From assembly GCF_042684485.1 (NCBI RefSeq), contig NZ_JBHULM010000011.1, forward strand, positions 1,364,001-1,428,000: 64,000 nucleotides of DNA, in the 5' to 3' direction. Shown piece by piece: positions 33,361-41,410 of this stretch (positions within the stretch are counted from its first letter, which is position 1; each line of letters opens with the position of its first letter). The notes beneath the pieces are model-generated. The model was not told the DNA's origin. It did not search any database and saw only the letters and a program-made list of their open reading frames with translations. The translations under genes were made by a program, and so were the position numbers. Origin of the DNA: Oceanihabitans gracilariae (GTDB lineage: Bacteria; Bacteroidota; Bacteroidia; Flavobacteriales; Flavobacteriaceae).

Positions 33361-34497
33361 ATGAAACTCAACAAACAAGACATTCTTAAAGCTTTAGAAA
33401 CCATTTCTGCTCCTGGTGAAGGACAAAACATGGTAGAAAGTGGCGCTGTAACCAATGTAATCACTTTTGGTGATGAGGTAGTGGTAGATATAACCATTAA
33501 AAACCCAAGTTTACAAGCAAAAAAGAAAACCGAAGTAGAAATACTACAAACCATTCATAAATTAGTATATGAAAAGGCTAAAATAAAAGTGAATGTAAAA
33601 GTAGAAGCACCTACAAAATCTGCTCCTAATGTAATAAAAGGAAAAACCATTCCTGGTATTCAAAATATAGTAGCAATAGCTTCTGGTAAAGGTGGTGTTG
33701 GTAAATCTACAGTTACTGCAAATCTTGCTGTAACCTTAGCAAAAATGGGCTTTAAAGTAGGTATTCTAGATGCCGATATTTACGGTCCTTCTATTCCAAT
33801 TATGTTTGATGTGGTTAATGAAAAACCACTAGCAGTAAATGTAGAAGGAAAATCTAAAATGAAACCAGTAGAAAACTACGGCGTAAAAGTATTATCTATT
33901 GGCTTTTTTACAAAACCAGACCAAGCAGTAGTTTGGCGAGGACCAATGGCTGCAAAAGCGTTAAATCAAATGATTTTTGATGCAGCTTGGGGAGAATTAG
34001 ATTTCTTACTTTTAGACCTACCTCCAGGAACAGGAGATATTCATTTAAGTATCATGCAATCACTGCCAATTACAGGGGCAGTGGTAGTAAGTACACCACA
34101 AAACGTTGCCTTGGCAGATGCTAAAAAAGGAGTAGCAATGTTTCAACAAGAAAGCATTAGCGTTCCTGTTTTAGGAATCGTAGAAAATATGGCGTACTTT
34201 ACACCAGCAGAACTACCAGAAAATAAATATTATATCTTTGGTAAACAAGGAGCTAAAAACCTTGCCGAAGACTTACAAGTACCATTTTTAGGAGAACTGC
34301 CTTTAGTACAAAGCATTCGTGAAGCAGGAGATGTTGGGCATCCAGCAGCACTACAAACCGCAACACCATTAGAGCAAGAATTCGAAAAAATTACGCAAAA
34401 TATGGTGCAAGAAGTAGTAAGAAGAAATGATAATTTACCTCCAACCGAAGCAATTAAAATTACAACAATGGCTGGTTGTTCAGCAGTAAAAAAATAG
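33361..34497 (+). CDS. apbC: Mrp/NBP35-type iron-sulfur carrier ATPase
   Basis: A 378-residue P-loop protein that binds and delivers Fe-S clusters. The N-terminal MIP18/DUF59 domain covers about residues 1-80. The ATPase domain has the deviant Walker A SGKGGVGKST, the LDADIYGPSIP segment and LLDLPPGTGD. The CxxC that bridges clusters in E. coli Mrp is absent at the expected site after ENMAYFTP, and the only clear Cys is in the C-terminal MAGCSA. nifU follows after 3 bp, so both probably act in one Fe-S assembly operon. Confidence 0.94.
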   Translation: MKLNKQDILKALETISAPGEGQNMVESGAVTNVITFGDEVVVDITIKNPSLQAKKKTEVEILQTIHKLVYEKAKIKVNVKVEAPTKSAPNVIKGKTIPGIQNIVAIASGKGGVGKSTVTANLAVTLAKMGFKVGILDADIYGPSIPIMFDVVNEKPLAVNVEGKSKMKPVENYGVKVLSIGFFTKPDQAVVWRGPMAAKALNQMIFDAAWGELDFLLLDLPPGTGDIHLSIMQSLPITGAVVVSTPQNVALADAKKGVAMFQQESISVPVLGIVENMAYFTPAELPENKYYIFGKQGAKNLAEDLQVPFLGELPLVQSIREAGDVGHPAALQTATPLEQEFEKITQNMVQEVVRRNDNLPPTEAIKITTMAGCSAVKK

Positions 34498-34500
34498 CAA

Positions 34501-34743
34501 ATGAGCACAGAAGAACTAAGACTAAATGTAGAAAAAGCGCTAGAAGAAATTCGCCCTTTTTTACAAAGTGATGGAGGAGATATTTCGCTACTATCTATAG
34601 AAGATGGTAAGCTGGTAAAAGTACAGTTGCAAGGTGCTTGTGTAGGTTGCAGTGTTAACCAAATGACGCTAAAATCTGGTGTAGAAATGACTATTAAAAA
34701 ATACGCACCTCAAATAGAGCAAGTCATTAATATAGAAGTGTAG
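34501..34743 (+). CDS. NifU-like C-terminal domain protein
   Basis: An 80-residue NfuA/NifU C-terminal domain protein that acts as an iron-sulfur cluster scaffold or carrier. The cluster-binding motif is GACVGCSVNQMTLK with CxxC. It starts 3 bp after apbC and is probably co-expressed. A REP-like element begins right at its stop codon. Length is normal for the stand-alone domain. Confidence 0.95.
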   Translation: MSTEELRLNVEKALEEIRPFLQSDGGDISLLSIEDGKLVKVQLQGACVGCSVNQMTLKSGVEMTIKKYAPQIEQVINIEV

Positions 34744-34825
34744 TTGGGCGTGACCACAAGGGTCAGGCTTTCACTACTCGCTCTCTTCGAGGAGCTCAAA
34801 CAGGCCGTTCAATCCTTCACGCAAA
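34743..34825 (+). repeat. REP-like intergenic palindromic element
   Basis: A structured, relatively GC-rich element abuts the nifU stop. GCGTGA (34748-34753) and TCACGC (34817-34822) form its ends. Inside are GGTCAGGCT and a GCTC...GAGC hairpin around 34781-34794. The type resembles common flavobacterial repeats that begin GGGCGT and end near TCACGC. GTTGGGCGT and GTCAGGCT also occur in the truncated copy at 11608-11655. Confidence 0.65.
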
Positions 34826-34888
34826 CTGATAAATGTCATAAAATGTAGTAAATCTATTGCGTAATTTTGAACAAATAAAATAAAGAAA

Positions 34889-34925
34889 AAAACCTGCAAG
34901 ACCTTAAAGCCTTGTAGGTTTATAT
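34889..34925. terminator. Weak hairpin terminator before the oxidoreductase gene
   Basis: AACCTGCAAG (34891-34900) pairs with CTTGTAGGTT (34911-34920), with one G-T pair, around a 10-nt loop. The plus-strand tail is only moderately T-rich (TTTATATTT). It could end the apbC-nifU message. Confidence 0.55.
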
Positions 34926-34959
34926 TTAAAAAAAAATTCCCACTTCTGTGCGCATTATT

Positions 34960-36021
34960 ATGATTAAAACAGATATACTTATTATAGGTGCTGGTCCAAC
35001 AGGATTATTTGCTGTTTTTGAAGCTGGCTTACTAAAATTAAAATGTCATTTAATTGACGCCTTACCACAACAAGGAGGACAATGCTCAGAGCTTTACCCT
35101 AAAAAACCTATTTATGATATTCCTGCCTATCCAGAAATTCTTGCAGGAGATTTAACGCATAAATTAATGGAGCAGTGTAAGCAGTTCGAACCAGGATTTA
35201 CTCTTGGTGAACGTGCCGAAATCATAGAAAAACAAGAAGACGGTTCCTTTATTGTAACTACTAACAAAGGAACAAAACACCAAGCTCCTGTAGTAGCAAT
35301 AGCAGGAGGTTTAGGTAGTTTTGAACCTCGTAAACCATTAATTCATAATATTGCTCACTTTGAAGATAAAGGTGTAGAATATATGATTAAAGAACCAGAA
35401 ATGTACCGAAATAAAAAAGTGGTCATTGCTGGTGGTGGAGATTCTGCCCTAGATTGGAGTATCTATCTAAGTGATATTGCTAGCGAGGTAACTTTAATTC
35501 ATAGAAGAAATGAGTTTCGCGGACATTTAGATTCTGTAGAAAAAGTACAAGAACTTAAAAATGCAGGAAAAATAAACCTAATTACACCAGCAGAAGTAAT
35601 TGGTATTGTAGGCGATAAAAAAGTAAAAGCTGTTGTGGTAAAACAAGCACAGCATATCGAAAAAGAATTTGAAATAGAATGTGATCATTTTATTCCGCTT
35701 TTCGGACTTTCACCAAAATTAGGACCTATTGCAAATTGGGGATTAGAAATAGAAAAAAATGCCATTAAAGTAAATAATGCATTAGACTATCAAACCAATA
35801 TTCCAGGTATTTATGCTATTGGTGATGTGAACACCTATCCAGGAAAATTAAAATTAATTCTTTGCGGATTTCATGAAGCTACGCTTATGTGTCAATCAGC
35901 GTATCAAATTATAAATCCAGGTAAACGTTTCGTTTTAAAATATACAACAGTTAGTGGTGTAGATGGTTTTGACGGAACAAGAAAAGAAGCGCCAAAAGCA
36001 GTAGTAAAAAAAATAGAGTAA
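34960..36021 (+). CDS. NAD(P)/FAD-dependent oxidoreductase, ferredoxin-NADP reductase type 2
   Basis: A 353-residue flavoprotein of the thioredoxin-reductase-like group. It has the FAD site IIGAGPTGLFAVFEAG near the N-terminus, GGQCSELYP, a NAD(P) site in VVIAGGGDSALDW, and the C-terminal YAIGDVNTYPGK. The redox CxxC of thioredoxin reductase is missing, which fits YumC-type ferredoxin/flavodoxin-NADP reductases. The start is the ATG at 34960 (MIKTDILIIG), not an upstream in-frame GTG. A 2Fe-2S ferredoxin gene follows, a likely electron partner. Confidence 0.92.
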   Translation: MIKTDILIIGAGPTGLFAVFEAGLLKLKCHLIDALPQQGGQCSELYPKKPIYDIPAYPEILAGDLTHKLMEQCKQFEPGFTLGERAEIIEKQEDGSFIVTTNKGTKHQAPVVAIAGGLGSFEPRKPLIHNIAHFEDKGVEYMIKEPEMYRNKKVVIAGGGDSALDWSIYLSDIASEVTLIHRRNEFRGHLDSVEKVQELKNAGKINLITPAEVIGIVGDKKVKAVVVKQAQHIEKEFEIECDHFIPLFGLSPKLGPIANWGLEIEKNAIKVNNALDYQTNIPGIYAIGDVNTYPGKLKLILCGFHEATLMCQSAYQIINPGKRFVLKYTTVSGVDGFDGTRKEAPKAVVKKIE

Positions 36022-36126
36022 ATCGTTTACTGTTGTAGTAAACCTGCTTTATTTAATTGAAATATAAATAACACGCTGTGAGTTTTTATATATGCTCAAG
36101 GCGTTTAGTGTAATAATTAAAAAGCG

Positions 36127-36142
36127 TTCCACAGTTGTGGAA
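36127..36142. promoter_or_regulatory. Operator-like palindrome before the ferredoxin gene
   Basis: TTCCACA and TGTGGAA are perfect 7-bp arms around a GT spacer, ending 7 bp before the ferredoxin ATG. This could be a protein-binding site or an RNA hairpin at the ribosome binding region. Confidence 0.45.
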
Positions 36143-36149
36143 ACTAAAG

Positions 36150-36482
36150 ATGGAACAAGACATAAATATAAAAATAACAGATAGAGATGGTGTTACGCAT
36201 GAAGTGGTAGCACCAACAGATATGGCTATGAACTTAATGGAAGTAGTTCGTTCTTATGAGCTTGCTCCAGAAGGTACTATTGGTATTTGTGGTGGTATGG
36301 CCATGTGTGCTTCTTGCCAATGTTATGTGTTAAGTGATACCGAGCTTCCAGAAATGCAAGACGATGAAGAGGCAATGCTTAGTGAGGCTTTTGATGTTAA
36401 AGAAAACTCGCGTTTAGGTTGTCAAATTCAAATGACGCCAGAAATGGAAGGCCTAGAAGTAGAGCTGGCTCCAGAATCTTAA
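36150..36482 (+). CDS. 2Fe-2S ferredoxin
   Basis: A 110-residue ferredoxin of the adrenodoxin/isc type. Its cluster ligands lie in GICGGMAMCASCQCYV (the C-x5-C-x2-C pattern) and in RLGCQIQM. The acidic C-terminus is usual. ATG at 36150 (MEQDINIKITDR) is chosen over a TTG five codons earlier. It probably accepts electrons from the upstream reductase, 128 bp away. Confidence 0.95.
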   Translation: MEQDINIKITDRDGVTHEVVAPTDMAMNLMEVVRSYELAPEGTIGICGGMAMCASCQCYVLSDTELPEMQDDEEAMLSEAFDVKENSRLGCQIQMTPEMEGLEVELAPES

Positions 36483-36488
36483 AGTAAG

Positions 36489-36517
36489 CGTCATTGCGAG
36501 TAGAGTAAAGCAATCTG
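36489..36517 (+). repeat. Short CGTCATTGCGAG-type intergenic repeat
   Basis: CGTCATTGCGAG (36489-36500) followed by AAAGCAATCTG (36507-36517) resembles a widely spread bacterial intergenic repeat with these two blocks. This copy looks short or degenerate. It lies between convergent genes. Confidence 0.5.
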
Positions 36518-36580
36518 TTTGTTTTTAGTTTCTATTTAAAGTTGGTATGTCCTTTAACTTTGTAATGCTATTTATCTTTT

Positions 36581-37480
36581 TTATTCCGTTTTATAATCCA
36601 ATAATTTTTTAGGGCCTTCTAATAAAACACGTACTATTTTAAGTGTTCCATCATCGGTTGTGGCAATTTGCCATTTAATTAAAGAGATTTCACCATTTTC
36701 TATTTCAATACCTGTAATACTTCTTGGGTGTACACAGCTACCATCATTAAAAAAAGCAATAGCGCCAGGTTCCGGAAAACGTGGTCTGTGAGTATGACCT
36801 ACAATAGTTATTAAATTGTTATTCTCTTTAATCCAATTTTTGGTTCTTCGTTCTACCTTAATAAGCTCTTTGTAGTTTTTAGCAGGACTAGTAGGATCTG
36901 CAATTCCCATAACGTTTAAAGGTTTCCATAGTGCTCGCACTAAAAACCTGCTCCATTTCCAAAAGGTATAGTTCCACCAATCTGCTTGATGACCATGGGT
37001 TAAAAAAACTTCTTGTTGGGTTTTAGTGTGTTTTAAGATAATGCCTTCGTGGTAGGTTAAATCACAAAATAATTCTACTTCTTCCCCTATTTTAGGATCA
37101 AAATAAGTCGATAGGTTTCTTTTCACATATTCTGGGTCGCGATATACCATATCATGGTTTCCCCAAATCATATGTAAGCGATCTTGTTCATGAAATAACT
37201 TCATGAGCATATATACGTTTTTATGAGCTTCTAATATAGGAGCAAAAGATAAGTTTTCCCAAAGTTCATCGCCATCACCAATTTCTGCATAGGTAAACCC
37301 TTCGGCATAATAATGTTTTAAGGCGTGAAAATAAATGTTTCGGTTGTTGGCAAAATCGTCGGCAAAACTATTATCGCCACGATGGCAATCGCTAAAAAAT
37401 ATATACTTTGAATCATTATCAAAAGCAATAATTTTAGCCTCTTTATATGCACGGTCTAATCGTTTTTTTGCTGAAAACAT
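36581..37480 (-). CDS. Metallophosphoesterase
   Basis: A 299-residue calcineurin-like phosphoesterase with the five metal-site motifs in order: FSDCHRGD (D-x-H), IGDGDELWE (GD), WGNHD, THGHQADWW and GHTHRPRF. The fold suits phosphomonoesters, diesters or UDP-sugar pyrophosphates such as LpxH substrates, and the substrate is not evident. It stands alone on the minus strand between the ferredoxin gene and the capsule locus. Confidence 0.9.
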   Translation of the reverse strand: MFSAKKRLDRAYKEAKIIAFDNDSKYIFFSDCHRGDNSFADDFANNRNIYFHALKHYYAEGFTYAEIGDGDELWENLSFAPILEAHKNVYMLMKLFHEQDRLHMIWGNHDMVYRDPEYVKRNLSTYFDPKIGEEVELFCDLTYHEGIILKHTKTQQEVFLTHGHQADWWNYTFWKWSRFLVRALWKPLNVMGIADPTSPAKNYKELIKVERRTKNWIKENNNLITIVGHTHRPRFPEPGAIAFFNDGSCVHPRSITGIEIENGEISLIKWQIATTDDGTLKIVRVLLEGPKKLLDYKTE

Positions 37481-38054
37481 AAAGTAAATGTAAGTAAATT
37501 ATTATTAAAAAATGCATCCTTATAAGAGAGCCCTTTTTTTTGAATTTTAAAAAGAAAATAAAATGGAATTTGTTGATATTGAGCAAGGTATAGTGTTAGT
37601 GCTTGTTTCGGGAGTATTACTAGTGTTTAGTAAGTGTAATTAAAATAAAGTTGTAGTAGCTTTGTTAAAAAAAACCAAAAATGAATTTTGAAACGGGTAA
37701 GATTTGTTGTAAAATTGCAGCTTATTAAAAACGCCCAAATATAAAATAATCAGCTGTTTAAAAAAGTGTTGTAATTGTATTTTAGTCAAATCTACTAAGT
37801 AAGTAACCAAATATATTTTATATTTTTTTGTACTATTTAGAATATAAGATAAAGTCTAAATCTTTCTTTTTTATATCTAGTTATCCTTTTTATTTTGTTC
37901 GTTTTAATTTAATAATACATCGTTAAAGTAAAGCATATTGCTTTTTTTTAGCACTATACTAGTAACTAGCAAAGGGGCAAACACATGTGAAATATGTCCA
38001 TTTGTTACTGTAAAGTAGGTTGTGTTTTTTTAAAATTAGATATATATTATTAAT
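37481..38054. other. 574-bp intergenic region upstream of the capsule locus
   Basis: Very AT-rich gap between the metallophosphoesterase and the first capsule gene. I see no protein-coding gene of normal size. It contains one small ORF (37563-37643) and long A/T tracts, and probably the promoter of the capsule operon, but no clean TAnnTTTG box near 38055 is found. A long leader RNA is possible. Confidence 0.6.
37563..37643 (+). CDS. Possible 26-residue membrane peptide
   Basis: ATG-started ORF of 26 codons ending in TAA. The peptide starts MEFVDIEQG, has a hydrophobic stretch of about 14 residues (IVLVLVSGVLLVF) and ends SKCN. The shape fits a small single-pass membrane peptide, but such ORFs arise by chance in AT-rich DNA. 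No family is recognised. Confidence 0.25.
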   Translation: MEFVDIEQGIVLVLVSGVLLVFSKCN

Positions 38055-39200
38055 ATGCTTTTAAGTTATTTACCATCAAGTCACGAGGAGATTACCGCCT
38101 TGCTAAGCAATTATAAAGGTATAGCAATAATAGCAACAGTTGCATTTTCTTTATTAGTAACACTTGTAGTAATGCCTAAGGTGGTCGCTATCAGTAAAGA
38201 GAAAAATTTAACAGCGCTACCAGATGATCGTACATCACATAAAGGTATAGTTCCTACATTGGGAGGTGTTGGGGTGTTTACAGGTTTAATGCTTACTATC
38301 AATATTGTAGCCATACTGTTTGCAAACTATAGTCAACTTATTGATTTACTTATTTTTAATGCGCTAGTATTATCACTCTTGTTAGTGGGTATTTTTGATG
38401 ATATTATGGATTTGGCACCTCGAAGAAAGTTTGGGTATCAAACTGCAATCGCTACTATATATATTGTAGGAACAAATGTGCACATAGATTCTTTTATGGG
38501 TTTATTTGGATTTGAGCAGTTATCTACATTATTTGCAATTGTTTTTTCTGTTTTTGTAATTATACTAGTCATTAATGCTTATAATTTAATTGATGGTATA
38601 GATGGGTTGGCAGGTGTGTTAGGAGTCGTTATTTCTAGTTATATGACTGCTGTTTTTTATTTTAGTGGTTACTTTTTTTATAGTCTAATGTGTATCTCTT
38701 TGGTAGGCGCTTTATTTGGTTTTCTAGTGTTTAACTTTTCACGTCATCGTAAAATATTTTTAGGAGATACAGGTTCTATGGTTGTTGGTTTTTTACTGGC
38801 TATTGAAGTCATAAGCTATTTAAGTATTGCTGCTCACAAAACAGAATTATTGTTGTTTAAGAATGCTCCTGTTATTGTTATGGCATTATTATCGTATCCC
38901 TTATTTGATACGCTACGTGTGTTTTGTATACGAATCTATAACAAACGTAGTCCGTTTTCAGCCGATAGAAATCACATACATCACCGATTAATAGATTTAG
39001 GTTTAAAGCATAAATATGCCACTTTAATTATAGGGTTTTATACTATTATAATAACAGGGGTAGCATTTTTTCTTAATCATTTGCCAATAAATATAGAATT
39101 TGCTATTACTCTTCCGTTAGGAATACTACTTTTACTGTCTCCTTTTGTAGTAAAGGTGAAAAAGGTGAAAAAACTAAAGTGGAGTGTGTCTAAATCTTAA
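38055..39200 (+). CDS. WecA/MraY-type phosphoglycosyl transferase
   Basis: Polyprenyl-phosphate sugar-1-phosphate transferase that starts repeat-unit synthesis on undecaprenyl phosphate at the inner membrane. The 381-residue protein has about eleven membrane segments and the family motifs DDRTSHKGIVPTLGG, GIFDDIMDL, NLIDGIDGLAG, LGDTGSM and the HIHHRL loop. These suggest a HexNAc-1-P donor as for WecA, but donor choice cannot be read. It is the first gene of the capsule locus, 84 bp before gmd. Confidence 0.93.
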   Translation: MLLSYLPSSHEEITALLSNYKGIAIIATVAFSLLVTLVVMPKVVAISKEKNLTALPDDRTSHKGIVPTLGGVGVFTGLMLTINIVAILFANYSQLIDLLIFNALVLSLLLVGIFDDIMDLAPRRKFGYQTAIATIYIVGTNVHIDSFMGLFGFEQLSTLFAIVFSVFVIILVINAYNLIDGIDGLAGVLGVVISSYMTAVFYFSGYFFYSLMCISLVGALFGFLVFNFSRHRKIFLGDTGSMVVGFLLAIEVISYLSIAAHKTELLLFKNAPVIVMALLSYPLFDTLRVFCIRIYNKRSPFSADRNHIHHRLIDLGLKHKYATLIIGFYTIIITGVAFFLNHLPINIEFAITLPLGILLLLSPFVVKVKKVKKLKWSVSKS

Positions 39201-39256
39201 AGAAAATAATATAGCATTGATTAAGAACATTGTTGTAAATAAATAAAAAAATGAAA

Positions 39257-39270
39257 ACCGAGTAAACTCG
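39257..39270 (+). promoter_or_regulatory. Small hairpin in the gmd leader
   Basis: CCGAG, loop TAAA, CTCGG, extendable to six pairs, lies 13 bp before the gmd ATG and overlaps a 4-codon upstream ORF (MKTE, stop inside the loop). It may influence gmd translation. The site is short and could be coincidental. Confidence 0.3.
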
Positions 39271-39283
39271 GGACTTAAAAAAA

Positions 39284-40399
39284 ATGAAAAAAATAGCACT
39301 TATTACTGGAGTTACAGGTCAAGATGGAGCGTATTTGACAGAATTCTTATTGAAAAAAGACTATATCGTACATGGTATTAAACGTCGTAGCTCCTTATTT
39401 AATACAGACAGAATTGATCATCTGTATCAAGATCCGCACGTAGATAACCGTAACTTTATTATGCATTACGGAGACATGACCGATAGTACTAACTTAATTA
39501 GAATTATTAAAGAAGTACAACCAGATGAAATCTATAACCTAGCTGCAATGAGTCACGTAGCTGTATCCTTTGAGGTTCCAGAATACACAGGTAATGCAGA
39601 CGGTTTAGGTACTCTACGTATTTTAGATGCTGTTAGATTATTAGGATTAGAGAAAAAAACACGTATTTACCAAGCTTCTACCTCAGAACTATACGGTAAA
39701 GTGCAAGAAGTGCCACAAACCGAAACAACACCTTTCTATCCAAGATCACCATATGCTGTTGCAAAAATGTACGCGTTTTGGATGACCGTAAACTATAGAG
39801 AAGCTTATGATATGTTTGCTTGTAATGGTATTTTATTTAATCACGAATCTCCATTACGAGGAGAAACCTTTGTGACTAGAAAAATTACTAGAGCAGTAGC
39901 TAGAATAGGACTAGGATTACAAGATAAATTTTACTTAGGTAATTTAGACGCACAAAGAGATTGGGGACATGCCAAAGATTATGTGCGCATGATGTGGATG
40001 ATTTTACAAGCAGACCAACCAGAAGATTGGGTTATTGCAACAGGTAAGACCACGCCAATACGCGATTTTGTAAAATTAGCTTTTAAACACATTGGGGTAA
40101 CGTTACAATTTGTAGGTTCTGGTGTTGATGAAGTGGCAATAGTTAAAGAAGCTACTAATCCAGATTACCAACTACAAGTAGGAAAAGAGGTGCTTGCTGT
40201 AGACCCTAGATATTTCAGACCAACAGAAGTAGATTTACTTATTGGTGATGCAACAAAAGCTAAAGAAAAATTAGGATGGACTCCTAAAATACAATTAGAA
40301 GAGTTAATTGAAGACATGATGCAGTCAGATATTAAGCTAATGGAAAAAGAGCAATTGCTAAAAAAAGGAGGATACAAAACACTTAATTATTACGAGTAG
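39284..40399 (+). CDS. gmd: GDP-mannose 4,6-dehydratase
   Basis: Converts GDP-D-mannose to GDP-4-keto-6-deoxymannose, the first step to GDP-L-fucose. The 371-residue extended SDR has ITGVTGQDGAYLTEFL at the NADP site, KRRSSLFNTDRIDH, ASTSELYGKVQE with the catalytic Thr/Ser and Glu, and the YAVAKMYAFW Tyr-Lys pair. Length is typical. fcl follows 35 bp downstream, completing the GDP-fucose pathway. Confidence 0.97.
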   Translation: MKKIALITGVTGQDGAYLTEFLLKKDYIVHGIKRRSSLFNTDRIDHLYQDPHVDNRNFIMHYGDMTDSTNLIRIIKEVQPDEIYNLAAMSHVAVSFEVPEYTGNADGLGTLRILDAVRLLGLEKKTRIYQASTSELYGKVQEVPQTETTPFYPRSPYAVAKMYAFWMTVNYREAYDMFACNGILFNHESPLRGETFVTRKITRAVARIGLGLQDKFYLGNLDAQRDWGHAKDYVRMMWMILQADQPEDWVIATGKTTPIRDFVKLAFKHIGVTLQFVGSGVDEVAIVKEATNPDYQLQVGKEVLAVDPRYFRPTEVDLLIGDATKAKEKLGWTPKIQLEELIEDMMQSDIKLMEKEQLLKKGGYKTLNYYE

Positions 40400-40434
40400 T
40401 ATAGTCCCCGAGTATCAACAGTAAACACCAAAAC

Positions 40435-41397
40435 ATGTCGAGCACACTAACTAAAGATTCCAAAATATACATAGCAGGTCATAAAGGAATGGTAGGATCT
40501 GCCATTTGGCGAGCATTAGAAACAGTAGGATATAACAATCTAATCGGGCAAACTAGCCAACAATTAGATTTACGTAACCAAGAAGCAGTAAACCAATTTA
40601 TGGCAACTACAGCTCCAGATGTGGTTATAGTAGCAGCAGCCAAAGTAGGAGGGATTCTTGCCAATAGCCAATTTCAATACCAGTTTTTGCTAGAAAATAT
40701 GCAAATTCAAAATAATATCATTGATGCTGCACACCGCAATAACACACAAAAGCTAATCTTTTTAGGGAGCTCTTGTATCTATCCAAAACTAGCACAGCAA
40801 CCGTTAACTGAAGATAGCCTATTAACAGGACCTCTAGAGCCAACCAACGAAGGCTACGCCATAGCAAAAATAGCAGGTGTTAAGTTGTGTCAACACATCA
40901 AAAACCAGTACCATAAAGATTTTGTAAGCTTAATGCCAACCAATCTGTATGGTATAAATGATAATTTTGATCTAAAATCATCACATGTACTACCTGCCAT
41001 GATACGTAAGTTTCATGATGCCAAATTAAATGATAATGCACCAGTAACCCTTTGGGGAAGCGGTACACCAATGCGTGAGTTTTTACACGTAGATGATCTT
41101 GCTCAAGCAGTTCTTTTTGCCATGCAAAACCAATTGGCAGAACATTTATATAATGTGGGTACAGGTACAGATATTACCATAAAACAATTGGCAGAAACCA
41201 TCCAAAAAACAATAGGGCATACTGGGGAAATTATTTGGGATAGTACCAAACCAGATGGTACACCACGTAAGTTAATGGACGTTTCAAAATTAAAAAAAGC
41301 AGGTTGGCAATATAGCATACCTCTAGAAGAAGGTATTGAAAAAACCTACCAGTGGTTTTTAAACAATGCCAATAGTTACAAACAAGTTAAGTTATAA
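40435..41397 (+). CDS. fcl: GDP-L-fucose synthase
   Basis: Epimerase-reductase that converts GDP-4-keto-6-deoxymannose to GDP-L-fucose with NADPH. The 320-residue protein has the NADP-binding GHKGMVGSAIWRAL, SSCIYPKLAQQP with the catalytic Ser/Cys, NEGYAIAKIAG with the Tyr-Lys pair and the C-terminal PDGTPRKLMD typical of the family. It follows gmd and precedes ugd by 13 bp. Confidence 0.96.
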   Translation: MSSTLTKDSKIYIAGHKGMVGSAIWRALETVGYNNLIGQTSQQLDLRNQEAVNQFMATTAPDVVIVAAAKVGGILANSQFQYQFLLENMQIQNNIIDAAHRNNTQKLIFLGSSCIYPKLAQQPLTEDSLLTGPLEPTNEGYAIAKIAGVKLCQHIKNQYHKDFVSLMPTNLYGINDNFDLKSSHVLPAMIRKFHDAKLNDNAPVTLWGSGTPMREFLHVDDLAQAVLFAMQNQLAEHLYNVGTGTDITIKQLAETIQKTIGHTGEIIWDSTKPDGTPRKLMDVSKLKKAGWQYSIPLEEGIEKTYQWFLNNANSYKQVKL

Positions 41398-41410
41398 TAC
41401 ATACAATTTC

